From: Krasilnikoviella flava
GTDB taxonomy: Bacteria; Actinomycetota; Actinomycetes; Actinomycetales; Cellulomonadaceae
Length of the DNA stretch: 64,000 bases
Assembly: GCF_900167525.1 (NCBI RefSeq)
Contig: NZ_FUZQ01000003.1
Location: 593,287 to 657,286 of the forward strand
Direction: 5' to 3'
Part shown: piece by piece, positions 8,995 through 18,094 of the stretch
Position numbering within the stretch: position 1 is the stretch's first letter
Layout of the letters: each line of letters begins with the position of its first letter
The notes under the pieces: generated by a model
The model's database searches: none
Seen by the model: only the letters and a program-made list of their open reading frames with translations
What the model was told of the DNA's origin: nothing
Translations under genes and position numbers: made by a program

Positions 8995-10298
8995 CGTCGT
9001 TCTCCTCCCGCGTCCCGGACGAGCTCCCGCAGGCGCCGCAGCACCCGGGGGTCGCTGAGTCCGTCGTGCTCGTACTCGTTGGTCACCCAGGCGTGCGAGC
9101 TCCCCAGCCTGGACAGGGTGTCGAGCTGCAGGCCCGAGTCCACGTACATGTCGTCGAAGTACACGGCCGCGGCCAGCGGCACGTCGTTCGCGGCCAGGCG
9201 CTCGACGTCGTACAGCCGGCTCCACTCCGTCCGGGCGGCGAGCTCGTGCACCGCCGGGGCGAACGGCTCCAGCAGCCGCACCTCGTCGAACATCCACGGG
9301 AACGCCATCTCGCCGGTGAGCAGCAGGGGCCGCTCGTCGGGACCGAACTGCGGCCGCTCGTCGCGGGCCCGCTGCGCGGCCCATGCCGTCGGGCCGTTGG
9401 CGCCGTCGCCGTAGATGGACTCCTGCAGGGTCCAGAACAGCGGGTTCGACGCCGACGACGTGCGTACCTGCACCTGCTCGAGGAACGCGTGCGACAGCCG
9501 TCCCGGGCGCACGAACGCCTCGTCGACCAGCCAGTGCAGGCGCTCCGACCCGGGCTTCATCCCCAGGTCGATCCCCAGGGACTGGAAGCGGCGGGTGGAG
9601 AGGGCGTCGCCGTCGGGCAGGCGCACGTCGCCCTCGGCCAGCCGGTCGGCGATCGCCGCCACCGCGTCGACGTCCTGCGGGTAGAGGTCGTAGTAGCGCC
9701 GTGTCTTGGCCTCGGCCCGGGCGAACGTGCGCCGGTAGACCTCGTCCGCGCTCGCCGGGGTGCCCGGGATGCCGCCCGTGACGTAGCAGGCGGCCAGCCC
9801 CTCCGGCGCGGTCGACAGGTAGGCGAGCGTGATCCAGCCGCCGAACGACTGGCCCAGGCTCGCCCACCGACGCCCGTCGTAGTGGGTGCGGCGCACGTGC
9901 TCCAGGTCGGCCACGATCGAGTCCGCCCGGAAGCACGCCAGGTAGTCCGCGCCGGCGGCGCCGTCCCCGCGCGCCGCGACCTCCTCGCCGTCGAGCGGGG
10001 TGCTGCGGCCGGTGCCCCGCTGGTCCGGCAGGATCACGCGGTACGTCTTCAGGGCCTCGTCGAGCCAGCCGTCGCGCTTCAGGGGGCGGGGCGACGCGCC
10101 CCCGGGACCCCCTTGCAGGTACACGAGCAGGGGCAGGTCGTCGTCGCGGCGGTCGGGGTCGACGACCTCCCGCCAGAACACGGAGATCTGCTCCCCGGAG
10201 CCTCCGGGGCCGGTCGACGGGTCGGGCCGCGACCAGTCGAGCGGCACGGTGGTCGTGCGCTCGGTGACGTGCAGCCCCGGCAGGTGATAGGTGGTCAC
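8991..10298 (-). CDS. Proline iminopeptidase-like alpha/beta hydrolase (S33)
   Basis: 435 residues from GTG 10298, which overlaps the ABC ATPase stop as GTGA and has GGAGGAGA upstream. The oxyanion motif GGPGG occurs near residue 61, the nucleophile elbow GQSFGGW near 146-152 (Ser 148), and a C-terminal FDDMYVDS / NEYEHDGL region offers the acid and His. This is the architecture of S33 prolyl aminopeptidases, which remove N-terminal proline or hydroxyproline from peptides. No signal peptide, so cytoplasmic. Together with the neighbouring Xaa-Pro aminopeptidase it would fully dismantle X-Pro and Pro-X peptides delivered by the importer encoded upstream. Confidence 0.86.
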   Translation of the reverse strand: MTTYHLPGLHVTERTTTVPLDWSRPDPSTGPGGSGEQISVFWREVVDPDRRDDDLPLLVYLQGGPGGASPRPLKRDGWLDEALKTYRVILPDQRGTGRSTPLDGEEVAARGDGAAGADYLACFRADSIVADLEHVRRTHYDGRRWASLGQSFGGWITLAYLSTAPEGLAACYVTGGIPGTPASADEVYRRTFARAEAKTRRYYDLYPQDVDAVAAIADRLAEGDVRLPDGDALSTRRFQSLGIDLGMKPGSERLHWLVDEAFVRPGRLSHAFLEQVQVRTSSASNPLFWTLQESIYGDGANGPTAWAAQRARDERPQFGPDERPLLLTGEMAFPWMFDEVRLLEPFAPAVHELAARTEWSRLYDVERLAANDVPLAAAVYFDDMYVDSGLQLDTLSRLGSSHAWVTNEYEHDGLSDPRVLRRLRELVRDAGGERR

Positions 10299-11272
10299 GT
10301 CGTCTCCTCCTCGGTCTGCTTCGCGGTCTCCTCCGCGTGGCCGCTCGCGGCCCGTGCCGCGGCCGCCTCGCGGCGCGCCCGCTCCCACTCGGGGCGGATG
10401 CGCGGCACGGCCGACAGCAGCGTGCGCGTGTACTCGTGCTGCGGGTCGTCGAACACGGCGTCCCGCTCGCCCTGCTCGACGATGCGCCCCTTCGACATCA
10501 CGGCGACGCGGTCGGCGATCTGACGCACCACGGCGAGGTCGTGCGCGATGAAGAGGTAGCTGAACCCCTCCTCGCGCTGCAGCCGGCGCAGCAGGTTGAT
10601 GATCTGCGCCTGCACGGACACGTCGAGGGCGGAGACCGCCTCGTCGCAGACCACCAGCCGCGGCGACACGGCGAGCGCCCGGGCGATGCCGATGCGCTGC
10701 GCCTGCCCGCCGGAGAACTGCGACGGGTAGCGACGGTGGTGGTCGGGGTCCAGGCCCACGCGCTCCATGAGCTGCTGCGTGAACGCCCGCGTGCCGCCCG
10801 GCACCTGCCGCCCCTGATAGAGCAGGGGAGCGGTGACGATCCGCTCCACCGTGTGCCGCGGGTTGAGCGATGAGTACGGGTCCTGGAACACGACCTGCAC
10901 GTCGCTGCGGAACCGCCGCAGCCGCTCGCCCTTCGCGTGCGTCACCGGCTCGCCGTCGAAGACGATCTCGCCGGACGTCGCGTCCATGAGGCGCGCGACG
11001 ATCCGCGCGGTCGTGGACTTGCCGGACCCCGACTCGCCGACGAGCGCCAGCGTCTCGCGGGCGCGCACCTCGAGGCTCACGCCGTCGACGGCGCGGAACG
11101 TGTCGGCGCGGCCCAGCAGCCCGCCGGTGCCGGGCACCGCGAACTCCTTGACGAGGTCGGTGGCGCGCAGCAGCGGATCGGCGCCGCGCGACGTCGAGGC
11201 CGCGGGGGCGCTCGCGGCGGCGGGGGCGACGGCCTCGGCCTCGGTGCTGTGCCCGGTGCTCGTGGTGCTCAT
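10295..11272 (-). CDS. Peptide ABC transporter ATPase (OppF/DppF type)
   Basis: 325 residues. Walker [10 protein letters not shown] near 79-87, Q-loop [12 protein letters not shown], signature [15 protein letters not shown] near 185, Walker [12 protein letters not shown] near 206 and switch AHDLAVV. The C-terminal extension with HEYTRTLL is the oligopeptide-transporter hallmark. The N-terminal ~30 residues are a low-complexity Ala/Thr-rich leader not typical of the family. It pairs with the ATPase at 11269-12114 as the second nucleotide-binding subunit. Its ATG overlaps the upstream stop (ATGA), with GGGAGGG upstream. Confidence 0.92.
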   Translation of the reverse strand: MSTTSTGHSTEAEAVAPAAASAPAASTSRGADPLLRATDLVKEFAVPGTGGLLGRADTFRAVDGVSLEVRARETLALVGESGSGKSTTARIVARLMDATSGEIVFDGEPVTHAKGERLRRFRSDVQVVFQDPYSSLNPRHTVERIVTAPLLYQGRQVPGGTRAFTQQLMERVGLDPDHHRRYPSQFSGGQAQRIGIARALAVSPRLVVCDEAVSALDVSVQAQIINLLRRLQREEGFSYLFIAHDLAVVRQIADRVAVMSKGRIVEQGERDAVFDDPQHEYTRTLLSAVPRIRPEWERARREAAAARAASGHAEETAKQTEEETT

Positions 11273-12114
11273 GCCTTCCCTCCCACGACGTCGATGCTGT
11301 CGATGGCGCGCAGCTCGCCGATCTCGTCGTCGATCCTGGGGACGGCGTCGAGCAGCGCCCGGGTGTACGGGTGCCGCGGGTCGGAGAACAGCCGCTCCGC
11401 GGGTGCCTGCTCCACCGCGAGGCCGTGCCGCATGACGACCACGTCCTCGGCGATCTCGGAGACCACGGCGAGGTCGTGCGAGATGAGGACCAGCGCCGTC
11501 CCGGTCTCGCGCCGCACCTCCTGCAGCAGGTCGAGGATCTGGGCCTGCACGGTCACGTCGAGGGCCGTGGTGGGCTCGTCGGCGATGAGCAGGTCCGGCT
11601 CGGTGGACAGCGCCATCGCGATCATCACGCGCTGCCGCATCCCGCCGGAGAACTGGTGCGGGTAGTGGTCCACCCGCCGCGCGGCGTCGGCGATGTGCAC
11701 GCGCTCCATCGCCTCGACCGCGACCTTCCGGGCCTGGCGGCGGGTGACGCCCGCACGGTGGGCCCGGTAGGCCTCCTCGATCTGCATCCCCACGGAGTAG
11801 TACGGGTTCAGGGAGGACAGCGGGTCCTGGAAGATCATCGCCATGCGGTCGCCGCGCAGGCGCCGCACCTTCGACTCGGGCAGCGCGGTGAGCTCGGCAC
11901 CGTCCAGCGACACCCGGCCGCGCAGGCTCGCGGTGGGTGGCAGCAGCCCCATGACGGCCAGCGACGTCATCGACTTGCCGGAGCCCGACTCGCCGACGAT
12001 CCCGAGCGACGCGCCCCGTTCGAGGGTGAACGAGAGCCCGTCCACGACGTCGACGGGCCCGTGCGCCGTGCGGAAGGTGACGGTGAGGTCCTCGACCTCG
12101 AGCAGCGCGCTCAT
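11269..12114 (-). CDS. Peptide ABC transporter ATPase (OppD/DppD type)
   Basis: 281 residues. Walker A GESGSGKS at 41-48, Q-loop [11 protein letters not shown], signature [15 protein letters not shown], Walker [13 protein letters not shown], switch SHDLAVV, and the HPYTRALL peptide-family tail. It is somewhat shorter than many OppD proteins, which often carry an extra C-terminal iron-sulfur/dimer region; the sequence stops soon after VPRIDDE. ATG 12114 overlaps the dppB-like stop as ATGA. The encoded subunit powers peptide uptake with the two permeases upstream. Confidence 0.92.
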   Translation of the reverse strand: MSALLEVEDLTVTFRTAHGPVDVVDGLSFTLERGASLGIVGESGSGKSMTSLAVMGLLPPTASLRGRVSLDGAELTALPESKVRRLRGDRMAMIFQDPLSSLNPYYSVGMQIEEAYRAHRAGVTRRQARKVAVEAMERVHIADAARRVDHYPHQFSGGMRQRVMIAMALSTEPDLLIADEPTTALDVTVQAQILDLLQEVRRETGTALVLISHDLAVVSEIAEDVVVMRHGLAVEQAPAERLFSDPRHPYTRALLDAVPRIDDEIGELRAIDSIDVVGGKA

Positions 12115-13109
12115 GCCCTCGCTCCGATCCGTACGCGGGGGTCGATCGTCGTGTAGACGATGTCCACGATCACGTTCCCGACGATCACGAGGAACGCCGC
12201 GACGAGGGTGACGCCCATGATGACCGGCTGGTCGTTCTTGGTGATGGAGTCGGACGCCATCTTGCCGACGCCGTTGAGGCCGAAGACGGTCTCGATGATG
12301 ATCGCGCCGCCCAGCAGGCCTGCGAAGTCCATGCCGAACAGCGTCACGACCGGCGTGAGCGCGGGTCGTAGCGCGTGCCGCCGCCACACCAGCCGTGGCG
12401 CGAGCCCCTTGGCGCGCGCCGTGCGGACGAAGTTCTCGTCGAGGGTGTCCAGCACGTTCGCCCGGGTGAGGCGCTGGTACATCGACGCGTAGGTGAACGC
12501 GAGCACCAGCCACGGCATGACGAAGTTGAGGAACCACTGCCCGGGATCGGCGCCGAAGGGCACCGCCTGCGGGAAGGGGAGCCAGCCGAGCTTCACGACC
12601 AGCACGTACTGCAGCACCAGGGCGAGCACGTAGTTGGGGATCGACACGCCGCCGAGCGCCGCGCCGGTGGCGGCCCGGTCGAACCAGGTGCCCTTCTTGA
12701 TCGCCGCGAGCATGCCGCCCGCCACGCCCATGAACAGCCACAGCACGGCCGCGCCCACCGCGAGGGTGGCCGAGACGCCGAAGCGCTGCTCGAACATCTC
12801 GAGCACGGGCTGCCCGGTCTGGAACGAGTAGCCGAGGCACGGCGCCGCGCAGTCGATCGCGTTGGCGCCGGTGCCGTACGTGGTGCCGACGAACAGCCCG
12901 GACAGGAAGCCGAGGAACTGCTCGTAGAACGGCCGGTCCAGGCCCAGGTTGGTGCGGATCTGGTCGATCAGCTCCGGGGTGCAGTTCTTGCCGCAGATCT
13001 GCACCGCGGGGTCGGGGGAGAGCGCGAAGAAGATCGCGTACGTGAACAGGACGACGAGGAACAGCACGCCCACCATGCCGGCGAGCCTCGTCACGAGGAA
13101 GCGGACCAT
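12111..13109 (-). CDS. Peptide ABC transporter permease (DppB/OppB type)
   Basis: 332 residues with an N-terminal membrane anchor (MVRFLVTRLAGMVGVLFLVV), a large extracytoplasmic loop of about residues 35-105 and five further membrane helices. The EAA loop contains ARAKGLAPRLVWRRHALRPAL, the DppB-type contact with the ATPase. The large loop carries four Cys (ICGKNC and CAAPC), which could form disulfides outside the cell. The start shares one base with the stop of the dppC-like gene (TGATG), so the genes are translationally coupled. Confidence 0.9.
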   Translation of the reverse strand: MVRFLVTRLAGMVGVLFLVVLFTYAIFFALSPDPAVQICGKNCTPELIDQIRTNLGLDRPFYEQFLGFLSGLFVGTTYGTGANAIDCAAPCLGYSFQTGQPVLEMFEQRFGVSATLAVGAAVLWLFMGVAGGMLAAIKKGTWFDRAATGAALGGVSIPNYVLALVLQYVLVVKLGWLPFPQAVPFGADPGQWFLNFVMPWLVLAFTYASMYQRLTRANVLDTLDENFVRTARAKGLAPRLVWRRHALRPALTPVVTLFGMDFAGLLGGAIIIETVFGLNGVGKMASDSITKNDQPVIMGVTLVAAFLVIVGNVIVDIVYTTIDPRVRIGARA

Positions 13110-14065
13110 CAGCGCCTCTCTCCCGCGTCGACGACGTCCTTGAGGCGGTCGCCGAGGACCGTGAAGGACAGCACGAGCAGGAACAGGAAGGTTCCGGGGA
13201 GCAGGAAGTACACCGGGTCGACGGCGTACCAGCTCATCGACTGCGCGATCATCTGCCCCCAGGAGGGGGTCGGCGGGACCACGCCCACGCCGAGGAAGCT
13301 CAGCCCCGCCTCCGTGCCGATGTACCCGGGCACGGCCAGCGTCGTCATGACGATGATCGTGGAGCGCAGGTTCGGCAGGATCTCCAGGAGCACGATCCGC
13401 CAGCCCGACGCCCCGGAGGCCCGGGCCGCCTCGACGAACTCGCGCTGCGTGAGCGTCATGGTCTGCCCGCGCACGACGCGGGCCAGGTACGGCCAGCCGA
13501 ACACCGAGATGACCAGCACCAGCAGCGGGGCGCGGTTGCTCGCGGGCAGCGCCGACAGGATGGCGATCATGAAGATCAGGGCGGGGAACGCCATGAGGAA
13601 GTCCATGACGCGCGACACGACCTGGTCCACCTTGCCGCCGTGGTACCCCGCGAGGAGCCCGAAGAGGACGCCGAGCAGGGTGGTGAGGGTGGTGGCTGCG
13701 ATCGCGATGAGCATGGACGTGCGCGCGCCGTAGACGATGCGCGCGAACAGGTCGCGGCCCGTGCCGGGCTCGACGCCGAACCAGTGCTCGGCACTGATCC
13801 CGCCGAGCGGGCCGATGGGCAGGCCGCCGAGGTTCGGGTCGATGGCCGACTGGTCGAACTCGTACGGCCCCCAGCCGGAGAGCTTGACGACGAGCGGTGC
13901 GGCGACGGCCAGGAGGGCGACGAGCGCGATGTACGACAGGGCGAGCACCGCTCCGCGGTTGCGGAGCAGGTGGTGCCAGACGCCCTGCCGGGGCGCCGGG
14001 GGCGCGACGCCGACGGACGGCGCGCCCCCGGTCTCTGCCTCGAGCGTGGTCATGCTGATGGTCAT
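13109..14065 (-). CDS. Peptide ABC transporter permease (DppC/OppC type)
   Basis: 318 residues with an N-terminal OppC-like anchor helix near residues 38-60, the periplasmic HWFGVEPGTGRDLFARIVYG motif (the canonical family motif is HxxGTDxxGRDxxSR), and an EAA loop EAARASGASGWRIVLLEILP. ATG 14065 lies three bases after the binding-protein stop; an in-frame ATG four codons later is possible but has no better ribosome site. It forms the membrane channel with the DppB-like protein. Confidence 0.9.
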   Translation of the reverse strand: MTISMTTLEAETGGAPSVGVAPPAPRQGVWHHLLRNRGAVLALSYIALVALLAVAAPLVVKLSGWGPYEFDQSAIDPNLGGLPIGPLGGISAEHWFGVEPGTGRDLFARIVYGARTSMLIAIAATTLTTLLGVLFGLLAGYHGGKVDQVVSRVMDFLMAFPALIFMIAILSALPASNRAPLLVLVISVFGWPYLARVVRGQTMTLTQREFVEAARASGASGWRIVLLEILPNLRSTIIVMTTLAVPGYIGTEAGLSFLGVGVVPPTPSWGQMIAQSMSWYAVDPVYFLLPGTFLFLLVLSFTVLGDRLKDVVDAGERR

Positions 14066-14068
14066 GGC

Positions 14069-15799
14069 TCAGCCCTTGCTCGGGTCCTTGAGCCCGACGC
14101 CGGTGTAGTCGAGGCCGCCGGTCGCGACGCCGGGGCTGGAGTACACCCCGGTGACGTTCTCGCCGGGCAGCAGCACGACCTTCTCGACCAGCAGCGGCAC
14201 GATCGGCGCCTCCTCGAGCACCTGCTCGTCGAGGTTGCCCCACGCCTCGTTGGCGGCCGCCGGGTCGGTGACGGCGAGCGCGTCGTCGATGGCGGAGTTG
14301 ATCGCCGGGTCGTCGATCTGGCCGAGGTTCGAGTTGCCCTTGTCGGTGATGCGGCGCCCGTCGAAGAGCGGCGGGATCACGGTGCTCGCCGACGAGGCCC
14401 AGTCCGGGCACCAGCCGGTGATCGCGGCGTCGTTCTGCAGCTTGGGCGTGCCGATCGTCTCGTAGAACTTCGAGGTGTCGATCGGGTTGAAGGTGACCTT
14501 GATGCCCACGCGGGCCAGCGACTGCTGCACGGCCTCGGCCTGCGCCTGCAGCTTCGGCTGGGTGCGCATGTCGAGCGTCATGTCGAAGCCGTCGGCGTAG
14601 CCGGCCTCGGCGAGCAGCTCCTTCGCCTTCTCGACGTCGCCGGTGTTCCCCTCGCTCGGGTAGAGGTCGAACTCCTTGTACCCGGCCACGGACTGCGGGA
14701 TCGTCGTGCTGGCGATGTCGGCGAGCATGGTGCCGCCGGTGCCGTTCTGCACGGCGGCCTTGTCCACCGCGTACGAGATCGCCTGGCGCACCTTGACGTC
14801 GTTCAGCGGCTTCTTCGTGGTGTTGAGGCCCATGTAGGTGGTGCAGACGCCGGGCCAGTCGACCAGCCTGTCCTGGTACTTCGGGTCCTGCAGCCGGGCG
14901 AGCGTGGCGGGCTGCAGGTTGCCCGCGATGGCGTTGACGTCGGCGCCCTGCCCGGCGAGCAGGCGCTCGTCGATGGTGGCGGGGTCGAGGCCGAGCTGGA
15001 AGTGCCAGCCGTCCGGCTTGGCGGTGCGGACCTCGTCGGTGGCCGGGTCCCAGTTCTCGTTGCGGACCAGGTTGATGACGCTGCCGGGGGTGTACTCGTC
15101 GAGCGTGTACGGGCCGGACGCGACGATGTCGTTGAGGAACTCGTCGCCGGCGCCCGAGCCGACGGGGAACGGCGCGAAGTTCGGCTGGGACGCGACGGCG
15201 GGGAAGTCGGGGAACGGCGCCTTCAGGTGGAAGACGATCGTGGTGTCGTCGGGCGTTTCGATGGTGGGCAGGTCGCCCGAGACGTACGGGCCCTGGTAGT
15301 CCTTCGGCGCGTCGATGACCTGCTTGGCGTACGGGGAGCCGATGCCGATCTCCGGGTCCCAGGCGCGCGAGACGCCGAACTTGACCTCGGCCGACGTGAT
15401 CGGGTCGCCGTTGTCGAACTTCAGCCCGTCCTTGAGCGTGAACGTCCAGGTGAGGCCGTCGTCCGACACGGTGCCCGTGTCCGTCGCGAGGTCCGGCACG
15501 ATCTCGTTCGGGTCCTCGGCGCTGCCGGAGGCCGGCGTCGTGAGGGTGCGGTACACGAGCCGGTAGAAGTTGTTGACGCCGCCGTCCCAGCCCTTGGCGG
15601 GGTCGAGGTAGGAGTAGTCGGCGTTCTGCAGCACCTGCACGACGCCGCCCTCGGCGGGCTCGCCCTCGAGCCCCCCGGCGGTGCTCGCCGTCGAGCCGGA
15701 GCCGCCGTCGGCGCCGCCCGAGCACGCGCTGAGCGCGAGGGCGGCCGCGATGCCGAACGCTGCGGCGCGGAGGGCTGGTCTGGTCACTCGTCGGTTCAT
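14069..15799 (-). CDS. Peptide ABC transporter substrate-binding lipoprotein (SBP family 5)
   Basis: 576 residues, a normal size for DppA/OppA. Lipoprotein signal ending in the lipobox LSAC (Cys 26), then a Gly/Ser linker. Family-5 features include LTWTFTLKDGLKFDNGDPITSAEVKFGV split over a typical beta strand, NEAWGNLDEQVLEEAPIVPLL, and a C-terminal YTGVGLKDPSKG. GGGAGG lies six bases before ATG 15799. The gene follows the GH127 gene by 52 bases on the same strand, making arabinosidase and peptide importer likely one transcript. Ligand inferred: peptides, perhaps hydroxyproline-containing and partly arabinosylated. Confidence 0.9.
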   Translation of the reverse strand: MNRRVTRPALRAAAFGIAAALALSACSGGADGGSGSTASTAGGLEGEPAEGGVVQVLQNADYSYLDPAKGWDGGVNNFYRLVYRTLTTPASGSAEDPNEIVPDLATDTGTVSDDGLTWTFTLKDGLKFDNGDPITSAEVKFGVSRAWDPEIGIGSPYAKQVIDAPKDYQGPYVSGDLPTIETPDDTTIVFHLKAPFPDFPAVASQPNFAPFPVGSGAGDEFLNDIVASGPYTLDEYTPGSVINLVRNENWDPATDEVRTAKPDGWHFQLGLDPATIDERLLAGQGADVNAIAGNLQPATLARLQDPKYQDRLVDWPGVCTTYMGLNTTKKPLNDVKVRQAISYAVDKAAVQNGTGGTMLADIASTTIPQSVAGYKEFDLYPSEGNTGDVEKAKELLAEAGYADGFDMTLDMRTQPKLQAQAEAVQQSLARVGIKVTFNPIDTSKFYETIGTPKLQNDAAITGWCPDWASSASTVIPPLFDGRRITDKGNSNLGQIDDPAINSAIDDALAVTDPAAANEAWGNLDEQVLEEAPIVPLLVEKVVLLPGENVTGVYSSPGVATGGLDYTGVGLKDPSKG

Positions 15800-15851
15800 G
15801 AAAGGCCTCCCAGGGTGGGGATGGTGCGAGGAGTGGGGAGCGGTGGAGCGG

Positions 15852-17792
15852 TCAGGACAGCCGGAGGAAGACGCGCATGGCGCCGGCCTCGCGGTTGCCC
15901 CACAGCGCGTAGGGCACGAGGGCCACCGGCGCGCGGTGCGTGGCGGGCGCCGTGGCGCCCAGCGGGGGGTACGGGTCGTCGCCCGTCGGAGGCGCGACGG
16001 CGAGGTCGCCGCGCAGCACGCGCCACGGGTGGTCCTCGTCGACCACGAGCCGGGACACGTCGTCGCCCGAGAGCAGCAGGTCGTCCACCGGGGCGGGGGA
16101 GTCCTGCTGCTCGACGCAGTACACGAGCGGCCCGCGCAGGACGGCGGCCGTGCCGCGGACGGCGTCCAGGTGCGGGTGGGCGGTGACCGCGCGCACCGGC
16201 ATGGGCAGGTCGAGCACGACCGTCTGCCCCGGCGTCCAGTCGCGGGTCAGCCGGAGCCAGCCGTCGTCCGGACGCTCGGCGACGGGCGCGCCGTCCACGG
16301 TCGCCGCGGCGCCGTCCGCCCAGGCGGGGACGCGCAGCGCGAGCGTGGCCGGGCCGTCTGCCGCGCGGCGCACGCGCACGGTGACGCGGCCGTCCCACGG
16401 GAGGTCGGTCGCCACGTCGACGTCGAGGGCGGGCGAGTCGATCGCGGCGCTCGCGTACAGGGCGAGCGTGAGGGAGCCGTCGTCGGCCACGGCGAGGTGG
16501 TCCTGCAGCTCGGACATCCACCGCACCACGTTGGGCGGGCAGCACGGGCAGCCGAACCAGGCGCGGCGCAGCAGCTCCCCGCCGGACTCGGCGCCGGAGC
16601 GCTGCTCGTGGTCGTGGCGGCGCTGCAACGGGTTGTCGTAGAAGAAGGCGGCGCCGTCCTGCGACAGCCCGACGGCGTACGCGTTGTGCAGCACCCGCTC
16701 GACGTGGTCGAGCACGTCGGCGCGCCCGGTGGCGAGGAAGAGCCGCCAGCCCCACTGGGCGGTGCCGATCGCGGCGCACGTCTCGGCGTAGGCGCGCTCG
16801 GCGGGGAGCTCGTACCGGTCGCCGAACGCCTCGTCGGAGTGCCGGGAGCCGATGCCGCCGGTGAGGTAGGACTTCCGGGCCACCATGTCGTCCCACAGGT
16901 GCTCGAGGCGGGCGAGGAGCACGTCGTCGCCCGTCTCGAGGGCGACGTCGGTGGCGCCGGCGGCCAGGTAGACCAAGCGCACGGCGTGGCCGGTGACCGA
17001 GTCCAGCTCGCGCAGGGGCACCGCGTCCTGGAAGTAGTCCGCGGGGAAGATCGAGTGCGCCAGGGTGCCCGAGCCGCGGCGCTCGACGAAGAGCCGTGCC
17101 TGCTCCAGGTAGCGGCGGTCGCCGGTCTCGCGGGCGAGCTCCACCAGGGCCATCTCCACCTCGGGATGGCCGCAGTAGGCGGCCTCGCCGTCGGGGCCGT
17201 ACCGCTCGACCACGAGGTCGGCGAAGCGCGTCGCGACGTCGAGCAGCCGCCGGTCGCCGAGCTGGCGGGATGCGGCGACGGCTGCCTGCGCCAGGTGGCC
17301 GAGGTTGTACATCTCGTGTCCCCACGAGAGGTCCTGCCACGGCTCCTTGGGGCTCTGCGGCGACTGGTAGAAGGTGCCGAGGTAGCCGTCGGCGCGCTGG
17401 GCCCGCTCGATCAGGGCCACCGACTCCTCGTAGAAGTCGCGGGCCACGGCCAGCGCCGTGGCCTCGTCCTCGTCGGCCGCCCCGCGGGCGAGCTCGTACG
17501 CGATGCCCTCGAGCGTCTTGTAGACGTCGGTGTCGAGGAAGGGGTAGCGCCCGCGGTAGTCGCCGACAGACGGGTCGTGGAGCCGCCGGAAGTTGTCGAG
17601 GTTGCCGGCCTGCCGCACCTCGCGCACCACGTGCGGCACGGTGACGACGCGGTTGCGCCGCTGCCAGTCGTGCAGCAGCCCGGCGGTGAGCCGCACACGG
17701 TCCGTGCCGAGCGGGGAGCCGACGCGCCCGGTCGCCGCGGCGACGGCGGGGGCGCGGGTCGGTGGGGGAGTCAGGTGCGGGGCGATGGCCAC
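15852..17792 (-). CDS. GH127 beta-L-arabinofuranosidase
   Basis: About 646 residues. GTG 17792 is preferred over the upstream ATG 17816 because GAGGAG lies five bases before it and the longer start would run through the operator. The family-defining residues are clear: the Glu-Thr-Cys motif (E337, C339) in YAETCAAIGTAQW and the Cys-rich GCPCCPPN with C415, C417, C418. In the known Bifidobacterium HypBA1 the equivalent Glu338/Cys340/Cys417/Cys418 bind zinc, with Cys417 as nucleophile. That enzyme removes beta-L-arabinofuranose from hydroxyproline-linked arabino-oligosaccharides of plant extensins. No signal peptide, so cytoplasmic. It heads the peptide-importer operon and is divergent from the GntR and hydroxyproline genes. 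Other GH127 specificities exist (aceric-acid hydrolase), but the context favours Hyp-arabinosides. Confidence 0.9.
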   Translation of the reverse strand: MAIAPHLTPPPTRAPAVAAATGRVGSPLGTDRVRLTAGLLHDWQRRNRVVTVPHVVREVRQAGNLDNFRRLHDPSVGDYRGRYPFLDTDVYKTLEGIAYELARGAADEDEATALAVARDFYEESVALIERAQRADGYLGTFYQSPQSPKEPWQDLSWGHEMYNLGHLAQAAVAASRQLGDRRLLDVATRFADLVVERYGPDGEAAYCGHPEVEMALVELARETGDRRYLEQARLFVERRGSGTLAHSIFPADYFQDAVPLRELDSVTGHAVRLVYLAAGATDVALETGDDVLLARLEHLWDDMVARKSYLTGGIGSRHSDEAFGDRYELPAERAYAETCAAIGTAQWGWRLFLATGRADVLDHVERVLHNAYAVGLSQDGAAFFYDNPLQRRHDHEQRSGAESGGELLRRAWFGCPCCPPNVVRWMSELQDHLAVADDGSLTLALYASAAIDSPALDVDVATDLPWDGRVTVRVRRAADGPATLALRVPAWADGAAATVDGAPVAERPDDGWLRLTRDWTPGQTVVLDLPMPVRAVTAHPHLDAVRGTAAVLRGPLVYCVEQQDSPAPVDDLLLSGDDVSRLVVDEDHPWRVLRGDLAVAPPTGDDPYPPLGATAPATHRAPVALVPYALWGNREAGAMRVFLRLS

Positions 17793-17808
17793 GGAATCTC
17801 CTCGGTGG

Positions 17809-17819
17809 TATATCACATT
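17809..17819. promoter_or_regulatory. Putative GntR operator before GH127 (site A)
   Basis: Read on the minus strand the site is AATGTGATATA, matching 9 of 11 positions of the palindrome TATGTNACATA found at 18816-18826. It lies about 17 bases upstream of the GH127 start, where bound repressor would block transcription. The 302-base divergent region 17793-18094 holds no gene; it contains this site, a second site near the GntR start, and both promoters. Confidence 0.5.
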
Positions 17820-18028
17820 GCATACATGCGCCTGCGTCGTCCATGGGCGAGCCGGCGTGACGTCGTCGTCCGTCCTGTGCTGCCGCGCCCGCCTCGTCGC
17901 GTCCGGCAGGTCGACCGCGCTCCGTCAGATGCCTGGAACCGCGCTGTTCCTGCAGGTGGGCCAGGGTGCCGGGTCGCGGTTCCTGTGCCCTCGGCGGGCG
18001 GGTCGTCTTGACCTGCCTGCCGATGTGG

Positions 18029-18039
18029 GCGGTAACATA
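18029..18039. promoter_or_regulatory. Putative GntR operator before the gntR gene (site B)
   Basis: GCGGTAACATA reads TATGTTACCGC on the minus strand, matching 8 of 11 positions of TATGTNACATA. It lies about 55 bases before the regulator start, consistent with autoregulation. It is the weakest of the three matches. A CATATCATGCAC run directly after it gives further AT-rich sequence, rare in this GC-rich window. Confidence 0.4.
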
Positions 18040-18094
18040 TCATGCACTACTGTGATGTCCACCACCCCTTGGATCAGCTCGTGAGGAAGTGCTC

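Noticed and set aside
12111..15725. 1204-codon minus frame spanning permease and binding-protein genes
   Set aside because: Only its end (12111-13109) is the real DppB permease; the rest is out of frame with the well-supported DppC and binding-protein genes.
15796..17844. 682-codon minus frame overlapping GH127
   Set aside because: Lacks any motif, whereas the GH127 frame contains all catalytic cysteines.
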